Source: DTKD01 sp050948905
GTDB lineage: Bacteria > Armatimonadota > UBA5829
Assembly (NCBI GenBank): GCA_050948905.1
Contig: JBMNES010000001.1
Coordinates: 2,356,001 to 2,420,000, forward strand
Direction: 5' to 3'
DNA length: 64,000 bases
The notes beneath the pieces were generated by a model. The model worked only from the letters and a program-made list of their open reading frames with translations. It was not told where the DNA came from and searched no databases. This document shows, piece after piece, positions 15,106-22,091 of the stretch. Position 1 is the stretch's first letter; every line of letters begins with the position of its first letter. The position numbers and the translations under genes were made by a program.

Positions 15106-15792
15106 ATGCATAAACCAATAGTAGCAATAGATGGCCCGGCAGGGGCTGGAAAAAGCACGGTCGCACAGGGTGTGGCCGATAGGCTCGGCTACTTGTATAT
15201 TGACACTGGGGCGATGTATCGTGCCATAGCCTGGAAGGTGCTGGAGGCGGATATTCCGCTCAACGACACAAAGGCGATCGTCGCTTTGGCCATGCGCACG
15301 GAGATCAAACTGATAAACATCGACTCCGAACTACACGTTTTCGCTGATGAAGAAGACGTTAGCCTGCAAATCCGAACCCCCGAAGCCACAAGAGCCGCTG
15401 CGCCGGTGAGCGCTATACCGGGAGTCAGAAAAAGACTTGTTGAGCTTCAGCGAAACCTTGCTGCAGAAGGTGGTGTGGTAATGGAAGGCAGGGATATCGG
15501 CACTGTGGTCTTTCCGGACGCAGAAGTTAAGATATTTCTCACTGCCAGCGCTCAGCAACGAGCCAACCGCAGGGTGGCGCAGATGAAAGAGATGGGGCTG
15601 GAGGCTGACCCTGCTCAGATTGCAGCAGAGATGCGGGACCGCGACCTGCGAGACAGTTCAAGAGCTGACGCCCCGCTGATGCAGGCCGCTGATGCGGTGC
15701 TAGTCGATACCGATCGAATGTCCGTCGAACAGGTAGTAGATGCAATCGTCGCTATCCACGACAAAAAGACTGGTCAGGCCGAGAAAGACTGA
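15106..15792 (+). CDS. cmk: Cytidylate kinase
   Basis: Phosphorylates CMP and dCMP with ATP for nucleotide supply. The 228-residue protein has the P-loop GPAGAGKSTVAQ near the N-terminus, DTGAMYRA for nucleotide binding, the GRDIGTVVFPDA motif and the lid RRVAQMKEMG. The C-terminal RDxxDSSRADAPL motif is present. It sits in the aromatic operon, as cmk often does, and its stop codon overlaps the plsC start by one base. No strong Shine-Dalgarno is visible before ATG 15106, so translation may depend on transcript read-through from tyrA. Confidence 0.96.
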   Translation: MHKPIVAIDGPAGAGKSTVAQGVADRLGYLYIDTGAMYRAIAWKVLEADIPLNDTKAIVALAMRTEIKLINIDSELHVFADEEDVSLQIRTPEATRAAAPVSAIPGVRKRLVELQRNLAAEGGVVMEGRDIGTVVFPDAEVKIFLTASAQQRANRRVAQMKEMGLEADPAQIAAEMRDRDLRDSSRADAPLMQAADAVLVDTDRMSVEQVVDAIVAIHDKKTGQAEKD

Positions 15793-16403
15793 TGCTGTAT
15801 AAAATTGGCAAGTCGCTGAGTTGGCTGGTCGCCAAATTATTCGGCAAAATGCAGGTCATCGGACAGGAAAACATCCCGCGGCAGGGTGGGGTGATGATCT
15901 GTGCTAACCACGTCAGCTATGCGGACCCCCCGGTTCTCGGCGCGGGTTGCCCTCGGCAAATCCATTACATGGCCAAAATTGAGCTGTTTCAAGTGCCTGT
16001 GCTAGGCTATTTGATAAGAAAAGTTGGGGCGTTTCCGGTTCAGCAGAGAACCGCCGACCGCACAGCCCTCAAAACCGCCGTGGACTATCTCAACAAAGGG
16101 GAAGTAGTCGGTATGTTTCCTGAGGGTCAAAGGGTCTTTGGCGACGAACTCGGCCCGGCGCTTCCGGGGGTAGGTATGATCGTGTTGCGAGCGAAGGTCC
16201 CGGTAATCCCCGCTGCTCTGATCAACACCGACAAATTGCTGCCTGCGCACAAAATTCTGCCCAGATTCTCCCGTGTGCTGGTGGTTTATGGTGAGCCTTT
16301 AGATTTGAGCGACTTACACGACCTCCCCGGCCGCGAAGCGATCGAGGAAGCCGGCAGGCGTATTATGAGCGCGATCGGTGAACTGCTCACTAAGCACCGC
16401 TGA
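15792..16403 (+). CDS. plsC: 1-acyl-sn-glycerol-3-phosphate acyltransferase
   Basis: Transfers an acyl chain to lysophosphatidate to make phosphatidate at the inner membrane. The 203-residue protein has an N-terminal hydrophobic start and the acyltransferase block I motif in NHVSYADPP. This is a histidine followed four residues later by an aspartate, as in HxxxxD. Block III, MFPEGQRVFGDE, replaces the more common FPEGTRS with FPEGQR. The final strand region VPVIPAALINT is conserved. It is the last gene of the hisC operon and follows cmk with overlapping codons, a linkage seen in many bacteria. The next gene is on the opposite strand. Confidence 0.93.
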   Translation: MLYKIGKSLSWLVAKLFGKMQVIGQENIPRQGGVMICANHVSYADPPVLGAGCPRQIHYMAKIELFQVPVLGYLIRKVGAFPVQQRTADRTALKTAVDYLNKGEVVGMFPEGQRVFGDELGPALPGVGMIVLRAKVPVIPAALINTDKLLPAHKILPRFSRVLVVYGEPLDLSDLHDLPGREAIEEAGRRIMSAIGELLTKHR

Positions 16404-16428
16404 CATTCCCCGATCTGCCGTGATGATT

Positions 16429-18744
16429 TTAGAACGTATGGCCTGTAATGTCCTGAGCTGATCTTATTAGAATCACCGGTTTTACCAGGCTGCCATCACG
16501 TTCACACGATGACGCCCCAGTGACCTGCACGTGTGTCCAGGCGGGGTTAAGCGATTCGCCGACTGGCAGTATGCATTTTACCCCGACTGAGCTTCCATCG
16601 TCGATGACAAACCACTTCGGATTGCTGTCCGGGTCTATAGAGATAATTCTGCCCCATCCTCGCACCAGCAAGCCGATGTTGTTTACTCCTGTTCCCCCTG
16701 TGATCCCATACTGACCCCAGCCGGTCAGGATATCAAGGGCGTCCCCGCCACCGAGCGATTTATTGGTCATACCCAACGGCAACACCGACCCTGTGCCGGT
16801 CGCATAAACGCCTGTAGCTTCTATATATCGCTCACCAGAAGATTTGGTGTTGACCTGGCCATAGACATTGACCTGGGTGCCGACAGTAAAACCGTGAGAA
16901 GGTTTTTCAACTCGAATGCCGTACACTCTATCAGGGGATTCTATATAGAACACATCGTCCCACGCAGCCGAGACAATATATGATTTCAGGAAAGCAGATG
17001 CATGATCAGGCAGTTGTTTGACCTCGCGTCCTGCAAAGCTCCCTTTAAGCCCAACAGTATGCCACTTGCCAACCGAAACTCCAATAAATTCAGCGTTTTC
17101 TCCGACTACATCGCGCTGACCCAGGTCATTAGCCGACCACGAGACGATCGATCCGTCGGCCTTCAGGCCCGCACAGTGATATGGCCCTGCAGCAATGGCC
17201 ACGAAACCTGAGTTCGGCTCCGGTACATTACGCTGCCCGAAAGAATTGTCTCCCCAAACCCTTACGGAACCATCCGATTTCAAGGCCATAGATACATTGC
17301 GACAAGCCGCAATAGCCACATATCCCGAATTGGGTTCAGGTACGTTACACTCCCCCATACTTCCGGTGCCCCACGCCGTTATGGAACCGTTTGCCTTCAG
17401 GCCCAGATTGTGGCTCTGGCCGCAGGCAACAGCTACAAAACCTGAGTTGTTGCCAGGCGGAGGATTGCACTGTCCTTTATTGTTGTTACCAAATAATACT
17501 ACTGACCCATCAAATTTTAATGCTATGGTGTGGAAATCCCCGGCATCCGCCATAACAAAGCCGCTGTTAGGCTCAGGAACCACAGTACACCCCGACTCAT
17601 TTTTGCCCCATGCCGCTATTGAGCCATCTGACTTCACAGCAACGCTATGATAAAGCCCTACTGCCACTGTAGCGAAATCACTGTTTGGCGCAGGCGGTTG
17701 TGCCTGACCATAAGCGCTGTTTCCCCATCCAACAACGCTTCCATTGGCGCGAATGCCGAGGTTGCAGAAATAACCGGTTGAGATTGCAACTACATCATCG
17801 TAGGGTCTGGGGTAGTTACACTGCACTGTAGCGTTGTCTCCCCAACAAACGACGGTACCGTCCCGTTTTAGCCCCATTGAATGATCCATTCCAGCAGCTA
17901 CGGCGACGAAGCCGGTGTTAGGGGAAGGCACCTCACATTGACCTTTCCTGTTGCAGCCCCAGGCTACGATGGACCCGTCTTCTTTCAGTGCCAGGGCGTG
18001 TTTGAAACCGGCGTCGATCGCTATGTATCCTCCGTTCGGTTGCGGAACATTGCACTGGCCATAATCGTTTTGTCCCCAGGCCGCTACAGTCCCGTCTGCT
18101 CTGAGAGCTACAGTGAAGGCGTAACCACAGGCCACGGCCACAAAATTCGCATTTGGGCCTGGAATCGAGCGCTGCGAGTAGGTGTTGTTGCCCCAAATCA
18201 CCAGAGTGCCGTCGTTTTTGAGGGCCGCATTGTGCATTCCACCCGCGTCTACGGCCACGAAATCTTGATTTGGGACAGGGGGATTGATTTTACCCTCGGC
18301 AGTGGCACCCCATGCTACGGTTGAACCATCTGATTTCAGTGCGACTGTATGGGTCATGCCGCACGATAGCTGAACGAAGTTCTCATTTGGCTCCGGAATG
18401 TCTAATTGCCCCAACCGATTGTCTCCCCACATCGTAATGGAGCCATCTGCACGTAGCGCAGCACTGAATTTCGTGCCGCCATCGACTTGAACAAATCCTG
18501 TATTGGGAGAAGGGACGTTACACTGTTGGCAATCGTTATCCCCCCAGGCGACAACCGATCCGTTAGGCTGTAGACCCAGGCTGTGAGTATCACTGCAAGC
18601 GATGCTGCTAAATTTAGGTAGAGGCTGCGCGATTTGCGTGCCCCAACTCAGTATGTATCCGCTTCCATACGCCGATGATATCACCGCAGCAATTAAAATA
18701 ACCGCGGCACAAATTATCACGATGCTTCGATGCTTCACCCTCAT
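16429..18744 (-). CDS. Secreted RCC1-repeat protein (14 repeats) with a C-terminal OB-fold-like module
   Basis: Role unknown; probably an exported binding protein. After a signal peptide (VIICAAVILIAAVISSAYG) there are 14 tandem repeats of about 39 residues with the pattern F-VAV-GxxH-ALKxDGSVxxWGxN-GQ-xxPxPN. This is the RCC1/BNR signature. RCC1 folds into a seven-bladed propeller, so 14 repeats could form two propellers. Repeat 1 is the least typical, and repeat 13 has WSAN in place of WGDN. The last 190 residues look like OB-fold strands, with DDVFYIESPDRVYGIRV and the phrase FVIDDGSSVGVKC. I use ATG 18744; a GTG at 18756 is four codons upstream and neither has a strong ribosome site. The promoter is at 18801-18829. 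Confidence 0.82.
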   Translation of the reverse strand: MRVKHRSIVIICAAVILIAAVISSAYGSGYILSWGTQIAQPLPKFSSIACSDTHSLGLQPNGSVVAWGDNDCQQCNVPSPNTGFVQVDGGTKFSAALRADGSITMWGDNRLGQLDIPEPNENFVQLSCGMTHTVALKSDGSTVAWGATAEGKINPPVPNQDFVAVDAGGMHNAALKNDGTLVIWGNNTYSQRSIPGPNANFVAVACGYAFTVALRADGTVAAWGQNDYGQCNVPQPNGGYIAIDAGFKHALALKEDGSIVAWGCNRKGQCEVPSPNTGFVAVAAGMDHSMGLKRDGTVVCWGDNATVQCNYPRPYDDVVAISTGYFCNLGIRANGSVVGWGNSAYGQAQPPAPNSDFATVAVGLYHSVAVKSDGSIAAWGKNESGCTVVPEPNSGFVMADAGDFHTIALKFDGSVVLFGNNNKGQCNPPPGNNSGFVAVACGQSHNLGLKANGSITAWGTGSMGECNVPEPNSGYVAIAACRNVSMALKSDGSVRVWGDNSFGQRNVPEPNSGFVAIAAGPYHCAGLKADGSIVSWSANDLGQRDVVGENAEFIGVSVGKWHTVGLKGSFAGREVKQLPDHASAFLKSYIVSAAWDDVFYIESPDRVYGIRVEKPSHGFTVGTQVNVYGQVNTKSSGERYIEATGVYATGTGSVLPLGMTNKSLGGGDALDILTGWGQYGITGGTGVNNIGLLVRGWGRIISIDPDSNPKWFVIDDGSSVGVKCILPVGESLNPAWTHVQVTGASSCERDGSLVKPVILIRSAQDITGHTF

Positions 18745-18800
18745 ATTTTTCCACACTCTTGAGGCTCAGCAAGACCTCTCCTCGCTTTATTCTTAAATAC

Positions 18801-18829
18801 AGTCTACGTTCGCCTCAATACGAAGTCAA
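18801..18829 (-). promoter_or_regulatory. Promoter of the RCC1-repeat gene
   Basis: On the minus strand, TTGACT (18829-18824) and TAGACT (18806-18801) are separated by 17 bases. Transcription would start near 18794, leaving a leader of about 50 bases. Confidence 0.65.
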
Positions 18830-18931
18830 CCGTTAATGACGAATCTGAAATTAAGTTTAAGCGGCCGGGCGAAGGAAAACGGGTCGGAACTGAATAACCT
18901 CGAATTGAGGATATCACGGGAGGTTTCGACT

Positions 18932-19420
18932 ATGAATGGCAGGACGCCAAACAGGATGATTGCCACAATTATCTTGCTGGGAGTTCTGGGTGTGGTAGGA
19001 ATGTCGATTTGCCGGCAGATGCAAAGCCGAGCGCAGATTCGACAAATCAGCGTCCAATTCGTGGCAGCCGCAAGCAGCCTGAATCTTATCCAGTTGCGAG
19101 AATACGTCTCCGATGACGATAAAAATATGCTCCGCAGCTCATATATCGAATCGGCTGCAAAAAAATTGGCGCCCTTCAAAAAAAGAACGAACTCCAAAGT
19201 GGAAGTTGCGGTCAATGAATTGAAGACAGATGGCGATTTGGCCTATGCTTACTTGACTAGTCAGACTATGCTCGACGATAACGAAAAAATAGAGGAAGAA
19301 TGGGTGTTGGTTTGTGTGCGCGAGGGAGGTGCGTGGGTAGTGGACCTGGAGGAGACTTTAAAACGCGGTCATTGCCCCATCGACAAATACGTGCAGTTCA
19401 AAGGATTTCGAGTTAAGTGA
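18932..19420 (+). CDS. Membrane-anchored hypothetical protein, NTF2/DUF4878-like
   Basis: Not recognised with confidence. ATG 18932 is preferred because GGGAGG lies eight bases upstream; the frame is open for 32 more codons upstream without a ribosome site. The 162-residue product has one N-terminal transmembrane helix (MIATIILLGVLGVVGMS). A soluble domain follows: a helical start, then strands with KVEVAVNELKTDGDLAYAYL and EEEWVLVCVREGGAWVVDL. This is the layout of small NTF2-like lipoprotein or anchor domains (DUF4878 type). It is the first gene of a unit with the amidohydrolase at 19417, whose GTG overlaps its stop by four bases, and the CPBP protease. Confidence 0.65.
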   Translation: MNGRTPNRMIATIILLGVLGVVGMSICRQMQSRAQIRQISVQFVAAASSLNLIQLREYVSDDDKNMLRSSYIESAAKKLAPFKKRTNSKVEVAVNELKTDGDLAYAYLTSQTMLDDNEKIEEEWVLVCVREGGAWVVDLEETLKRGHCPIDKYVQFKGFRVK

Positions 19421-20709
19421 GCGTTATTTACCGGGCAGATTACGCTTTGCCAATGGACGGTTCGGAGCCTGTCGGATCCTGCGAGATATGGGTTCAGAAC
19501 GGTCGCATTCGAGATATAGGTCAAAACCTGTCGAAACGGCATCCGCAAATTCCCATACATGATCTCGGCTGCGCTGTCATGCTCCCTGGTTTCGTAAACG
19601 CGCATTCGCACATAGAATACTCCCTCAGCCGTAATCGTTATGACGCTTTAAATTTATGGCAATGGCTGGGTGCAGTGGGCTTCCGAGGTCAAAATAGACC
19701 GACTGAGCAGGTTATCACAGCCTCAGCACGTCTCGGCGCGGCAGAGTGTGCATATTCCGGCATCACATGCGCGGCGGATAGCTCCTTTTCGGGCCTCGCA
19801 GCCTATGCGCTTGACGAAATCGGCCTGCGTGGTATCGTCTATAAAGAACTCTTCGGCCAGAGTATGGGTGAGAATTATGAACGGGGATTTCTCAGTGTGT
19901 TGGAGGATGTGCGCCGGTTGCGCTCCGAAACGAGTGAGCGAATCCGCATCGGCATATCCCCGCATAGCGTATACACTTCTAATGTCGAAGTGTTGAGGCT
20001 TTGCGCCGAGACCGAATTGCCAGTTGCGATCCATCTTGCTGAGACAAAGGCTGAGAGCCTATACACCCTTGACGGAACTGGGCCGCTATCGGACTGGCGC
20101 AGGTCGCTGGGTTATGAAGCGCCGGGCTATCAGACTTCTCCTGGTCATATATTAAAAGAAGCGGGTCTGTTGCGGAACGGAGTGACTCTCGCGCATTGTG
20201 TTCATGTTCACGAAGATGAAATTGCTCAAATAGCGGCCTCAGGGGCTGGGGTTGCCCATTGTCCTCGGTCGAACTCGTATTTAGGGGCTGGGATATTCCC
20301 TATGCGAGAATTTTGTGAAAATGGCGCTAAAATCGGACTCGGCACAGATAGTGTTGCTAGTTGTCTCAAAATGGACTTTTTCGAGGAGATGCGGTTCGCC
20401 CTTGCAATTCACAGAGCGCAAGAACAGGACGCCGGGACTGTTACGGCTAAGCAGATTCTCGAATTGGCAACTGTCGGCGGCGCGACGATGCTGGGGTTAG
20501 AGAATGAAATAGGGCAGTTGAAAGCTGGAATGCGGGCCGATATGATAGTTGTGGATATTACCGACTCCCTTCCGAATGAGGACATTTATCTAAGCGTTAT
20601 CTCAAAATCGCCGGATGACATTATCTTGAGACTTGTGGACGGCGTCACATTGACGCCGGCCGTTGCGGATAGGGCAGGGGAATTGATGAGCCTGATGGAG
20701 CAAAACTAG
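19417..20709 (+). CDS. Amidohydrolase of the TrzN/SsnA/MTA deaminase group, possibly aminofutalosine deaminase-like
   Basis: Metal-dependent deaminase or chlorohydrolase of the amidohydrolase superfamily. The 430-residue protein starts at GTG 19417, overlapping the previous stop. The metal and substrate motifs are all present: NAHSHIEYS for the H-x-H pair, HLAETKAES for the third histidine and glutamate, AHCVHVHEDE for the fourth histidine, and GLGTDSVAS for the aspartate. The phrase PGFVNAHSHIEYS followed by LWQWL resembles aminodeoxyfutalosine deaminase (MqnX) of the futalosine menaquinone route more than guanine deaminase. No other menaquinone gene is near, so this stays an inference; adenosine or methylthioadenosine deaminase are alternatives. 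A CPBP protease gene follows at once. Confidence 0.82.
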   Translation: MSVIYRADYALPMDGSEPVGSCEIWVQNGRIRDIGQNLSKRHPQIPIHDLGCAVMLPGFVNAHSHIEYSLSRNRYDALNLWQWLGAVGFRGQNRPTEQVITASARLGAAECAYSGITCAADSSFSGLAAYALDEIGLRGIVYKELFGQSMGENYERGFLSVLEDVRRLRSETSERIRIGISPHSVYTSNVEVLRLCAETELPVAIHLAETKAESLYTLDGTGPLSDWRRSLGYEAPGYQTSPGHILKEAGLLRNGVTLAHCVHVHEDEIAQIAASGAGVAHCPRSNSYLGAGIFPMREFCENGAKIGLGTDSVASCLKMDFFEEMRFALAIHRAQEQDAGTVTAKQILELATVGGATMLGLENEIGQLKAGMRADMIVVDITDSLPNEDIYLSVISKSPDDIILRLVDGVTLTPAVADRAGELMSLMEQN

Positions 20710-20710
20710 A

Positions 20711-21403
20711 TTGCATAAAAACAGATTTATGACCGCCATCGTGCTGATAGTTGGCGCGGCGATAGTTTGTGGGTTGTTTCGTTTCAACTATAACCCGCAG
20801 TATTATGACAATCTCTACGACAGATATCTGATCGTCAATATGCTGGCTCTTATCTGGTTGCCGATGGCCGTGATATTGCTGATGTTTCGAGCAACCCCAG
20901 AGAGTTTTGGGTTCGCCAAGGTCAAATCGCGACAGATATGGGTGCTTACAGTCGCGTTGTTTGCAGGGTTGTTTGTATTGATTGTCTTAGCTGCCAGGCT
21001 GCCAGCTTTCCAGCATTACTATCCCATGTTCAAATGGTTCCGCGGCTTCGAGTCGGCGTTTCCAACAGCATCTTCAAATCCATTTGTGGTGGCTCCCTGG
21101 CTGATGCTGTATGCTGAGGCGAGCTATGGAATGTATTTGTTCTGCTGGGAGTTTTTCTTCCGCGGATTTTTGCTATTTGGGTTACAGCGATCGTTAGGTT
21201 CAGTGGCTGCGGTCATTCTGCAGGCTATAGCGTTTGGGTTTCTGCACTGGGGTAAGCCCGAGATGATACCCTCATTTGCGGGTGGGGTAATTCTGGGTAT
21301 ACTGGCACTCAGCGCACGATCGTTTTTACCAGCATTTGTCCTGCACTGGGCCGCATCAATAAGCCTGGATATTATGGTAGTGTTATCCCATCCTAAGCCG
21401 TAG
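20711..21403 (+). CDS. CPBP-family intramembrane metalloprotease
   Basis: Membrane protease of the CAAX/bacteriocin-processing (ABI) family; substrate unknown. The 230-residue protein has about six hydrophobic segments. The family motifs are WEFFFRGFLLFGL (the E-x3-R motif, with Trp in place of the usual first Glu), FGFLHWG and VLHWAASIS. The active-site Glu, Arg and two histidines are therefore kept. The frame starts at TTG 20711, one base after the amidohydrolase stop; ATG 20729 is an alternative, and neither has a clear ribosome site. It is the last gene of the unit starting at 18932 and is followed by the longest repeat region of the window. Confidence 0.82.
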   Translation: MHKNRFMTAIVLIVGAAIVCGLFRFNYNPQYYDNLYDRYLIVNMLALIWLPMAVILLMFRATPESFGFAKVKSRQIWVLTVALFAGLFVLIVLAARLPAFQHYYPMFKWFRGFESAFPTASSNPFVVAPWLMLYAEASYGMYLFCWEFFFRGFLLFGLQRSLGSVAAVILQAIAFGFLHWGKPEMIPSFAGGVILGILALSARSFLPAFVLHWAASISLDIMVVLSHPKP

Positions 21404-21420
21404 CCAGCAGCCAGCGTTGT

Positions 21421-21469
21421 CGGTTGTCGGTTGTCGGTTTACGGTTTATGGTTGGCGGTTGGCGGTTTG
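21421..21469. repeat. Short GGTTGNC-type tandem repeat
   Basis: About seven imperfect units (CGGTTGT, CGGTTTA, TGGTTGG and similar) start just after the CPBP protease stop. This is the longest of the three arrays of this type in the window. The unit is related to those at 2919 and 8958. Confidence 0.65.
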
Positions 21470-21474
21470 CTGTC

Positions 21475-21496
21475 ATCCTGCGCGAAGTCGCAGGAT
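21475..21496. repeat. Palindromic element ATCCTGCG..CGCAGGAT
   Basis: A perfect eight-base stem, ATCCTGCG (21475-21482) and CGCAGGAT (21489-21496), encloses the loop CGAAGT. It resembles the widespread GTCATCCTGAGCGAAG-type intergenic elements. It sits between the short tandem repeat and the 25-base repeats. Confidence 0.75.
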
Positions 21497-21518
21497 CACC
21501 TCTCAAGTTTTGTCATTT

Positions 21519-21593
21519 CGAACGCAACCAAACTCTGTCATTTCGAACGCAACCTAACCCCGTCATTTCGAACGCAATCTAACCCTGTCATTT
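21519..21593. repeat. Iterated 25-base half-element
   Basis: Units starting at 21519, 21544 and 21569 read CGAACGCAACCAAACTCTG or a close variant, plus TCATTT. The period is 25 bases, against 24 at 8824-8934, and the spacer words differ (CAACCTAACC here, TCACAAACC there). The last unit leads into a complete element that begins the 171-base repeats. Confidence 0.8.
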
Positions 21594-22088
21594 CGAACGA
21601 AGTGAGAAATCTGCTTTTTCCGGCGTCCGAAATCCGGTGTTCGAAGTTCGATCAAGCTTTCTGAGGCTCTGCATGGTACCGCGCCACATCGCTATTTCTG
21701 GCTTTCGCCTCTTTCGCGCTTTCGCGTTTCCTCAATATTCGACGTCCGAGTAGCCCTGTCATTTCGAACGAAGTGAGAAATCTGCTTTTTCCGGCGTCCG
21801 AAAACCGGTGTTCGAAGTTCGATCAAGCTTTCTGAGGCTCTGCATGGTACCGCGCCATATCGCTATTTCTGGCTTTCGCCTCCTTCGCGCTTTCGCGTTT
21901 CCTCAATATTCGACGTCCGAGTAGCCCTGTCATTTCGAACGAAGTGAGAAATCTGCTTTTTCCGGCGTCCGAAAACCGGTGTTCGAAGTTCGATCAAGTT
22001 TTCTGAGGCTCTGCATGGTACCGCGCCATATCGCTATTTCTGGCTTTCGCCTCCTTCGCGCTTTCGCGTTTCCTCAATATTCGGCGTC
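21583..22088. repeat. Three tandem copies of a 171-base composite repeat
   Basis: Copies start at 21583, 21754 and 21925, each 171 bases apart. Every copy holds the complete GTCATTTCGAACGAAGTGAG element, a CTTTTTCCGGCGTCCGAA segment with short dyads, and the TTTCTGGCTTTCGCC..TTTCGCG module. Copies 2 and 3 differ from copy 1 at only a few bases, so duplication is recent. The array ends at the uvrA stop codon (22092 on the minus strand). With 21404-21582 it fills a 688-base region with no gene. Confidence 0.92.
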
Positions 22089-22091
22089 TGA

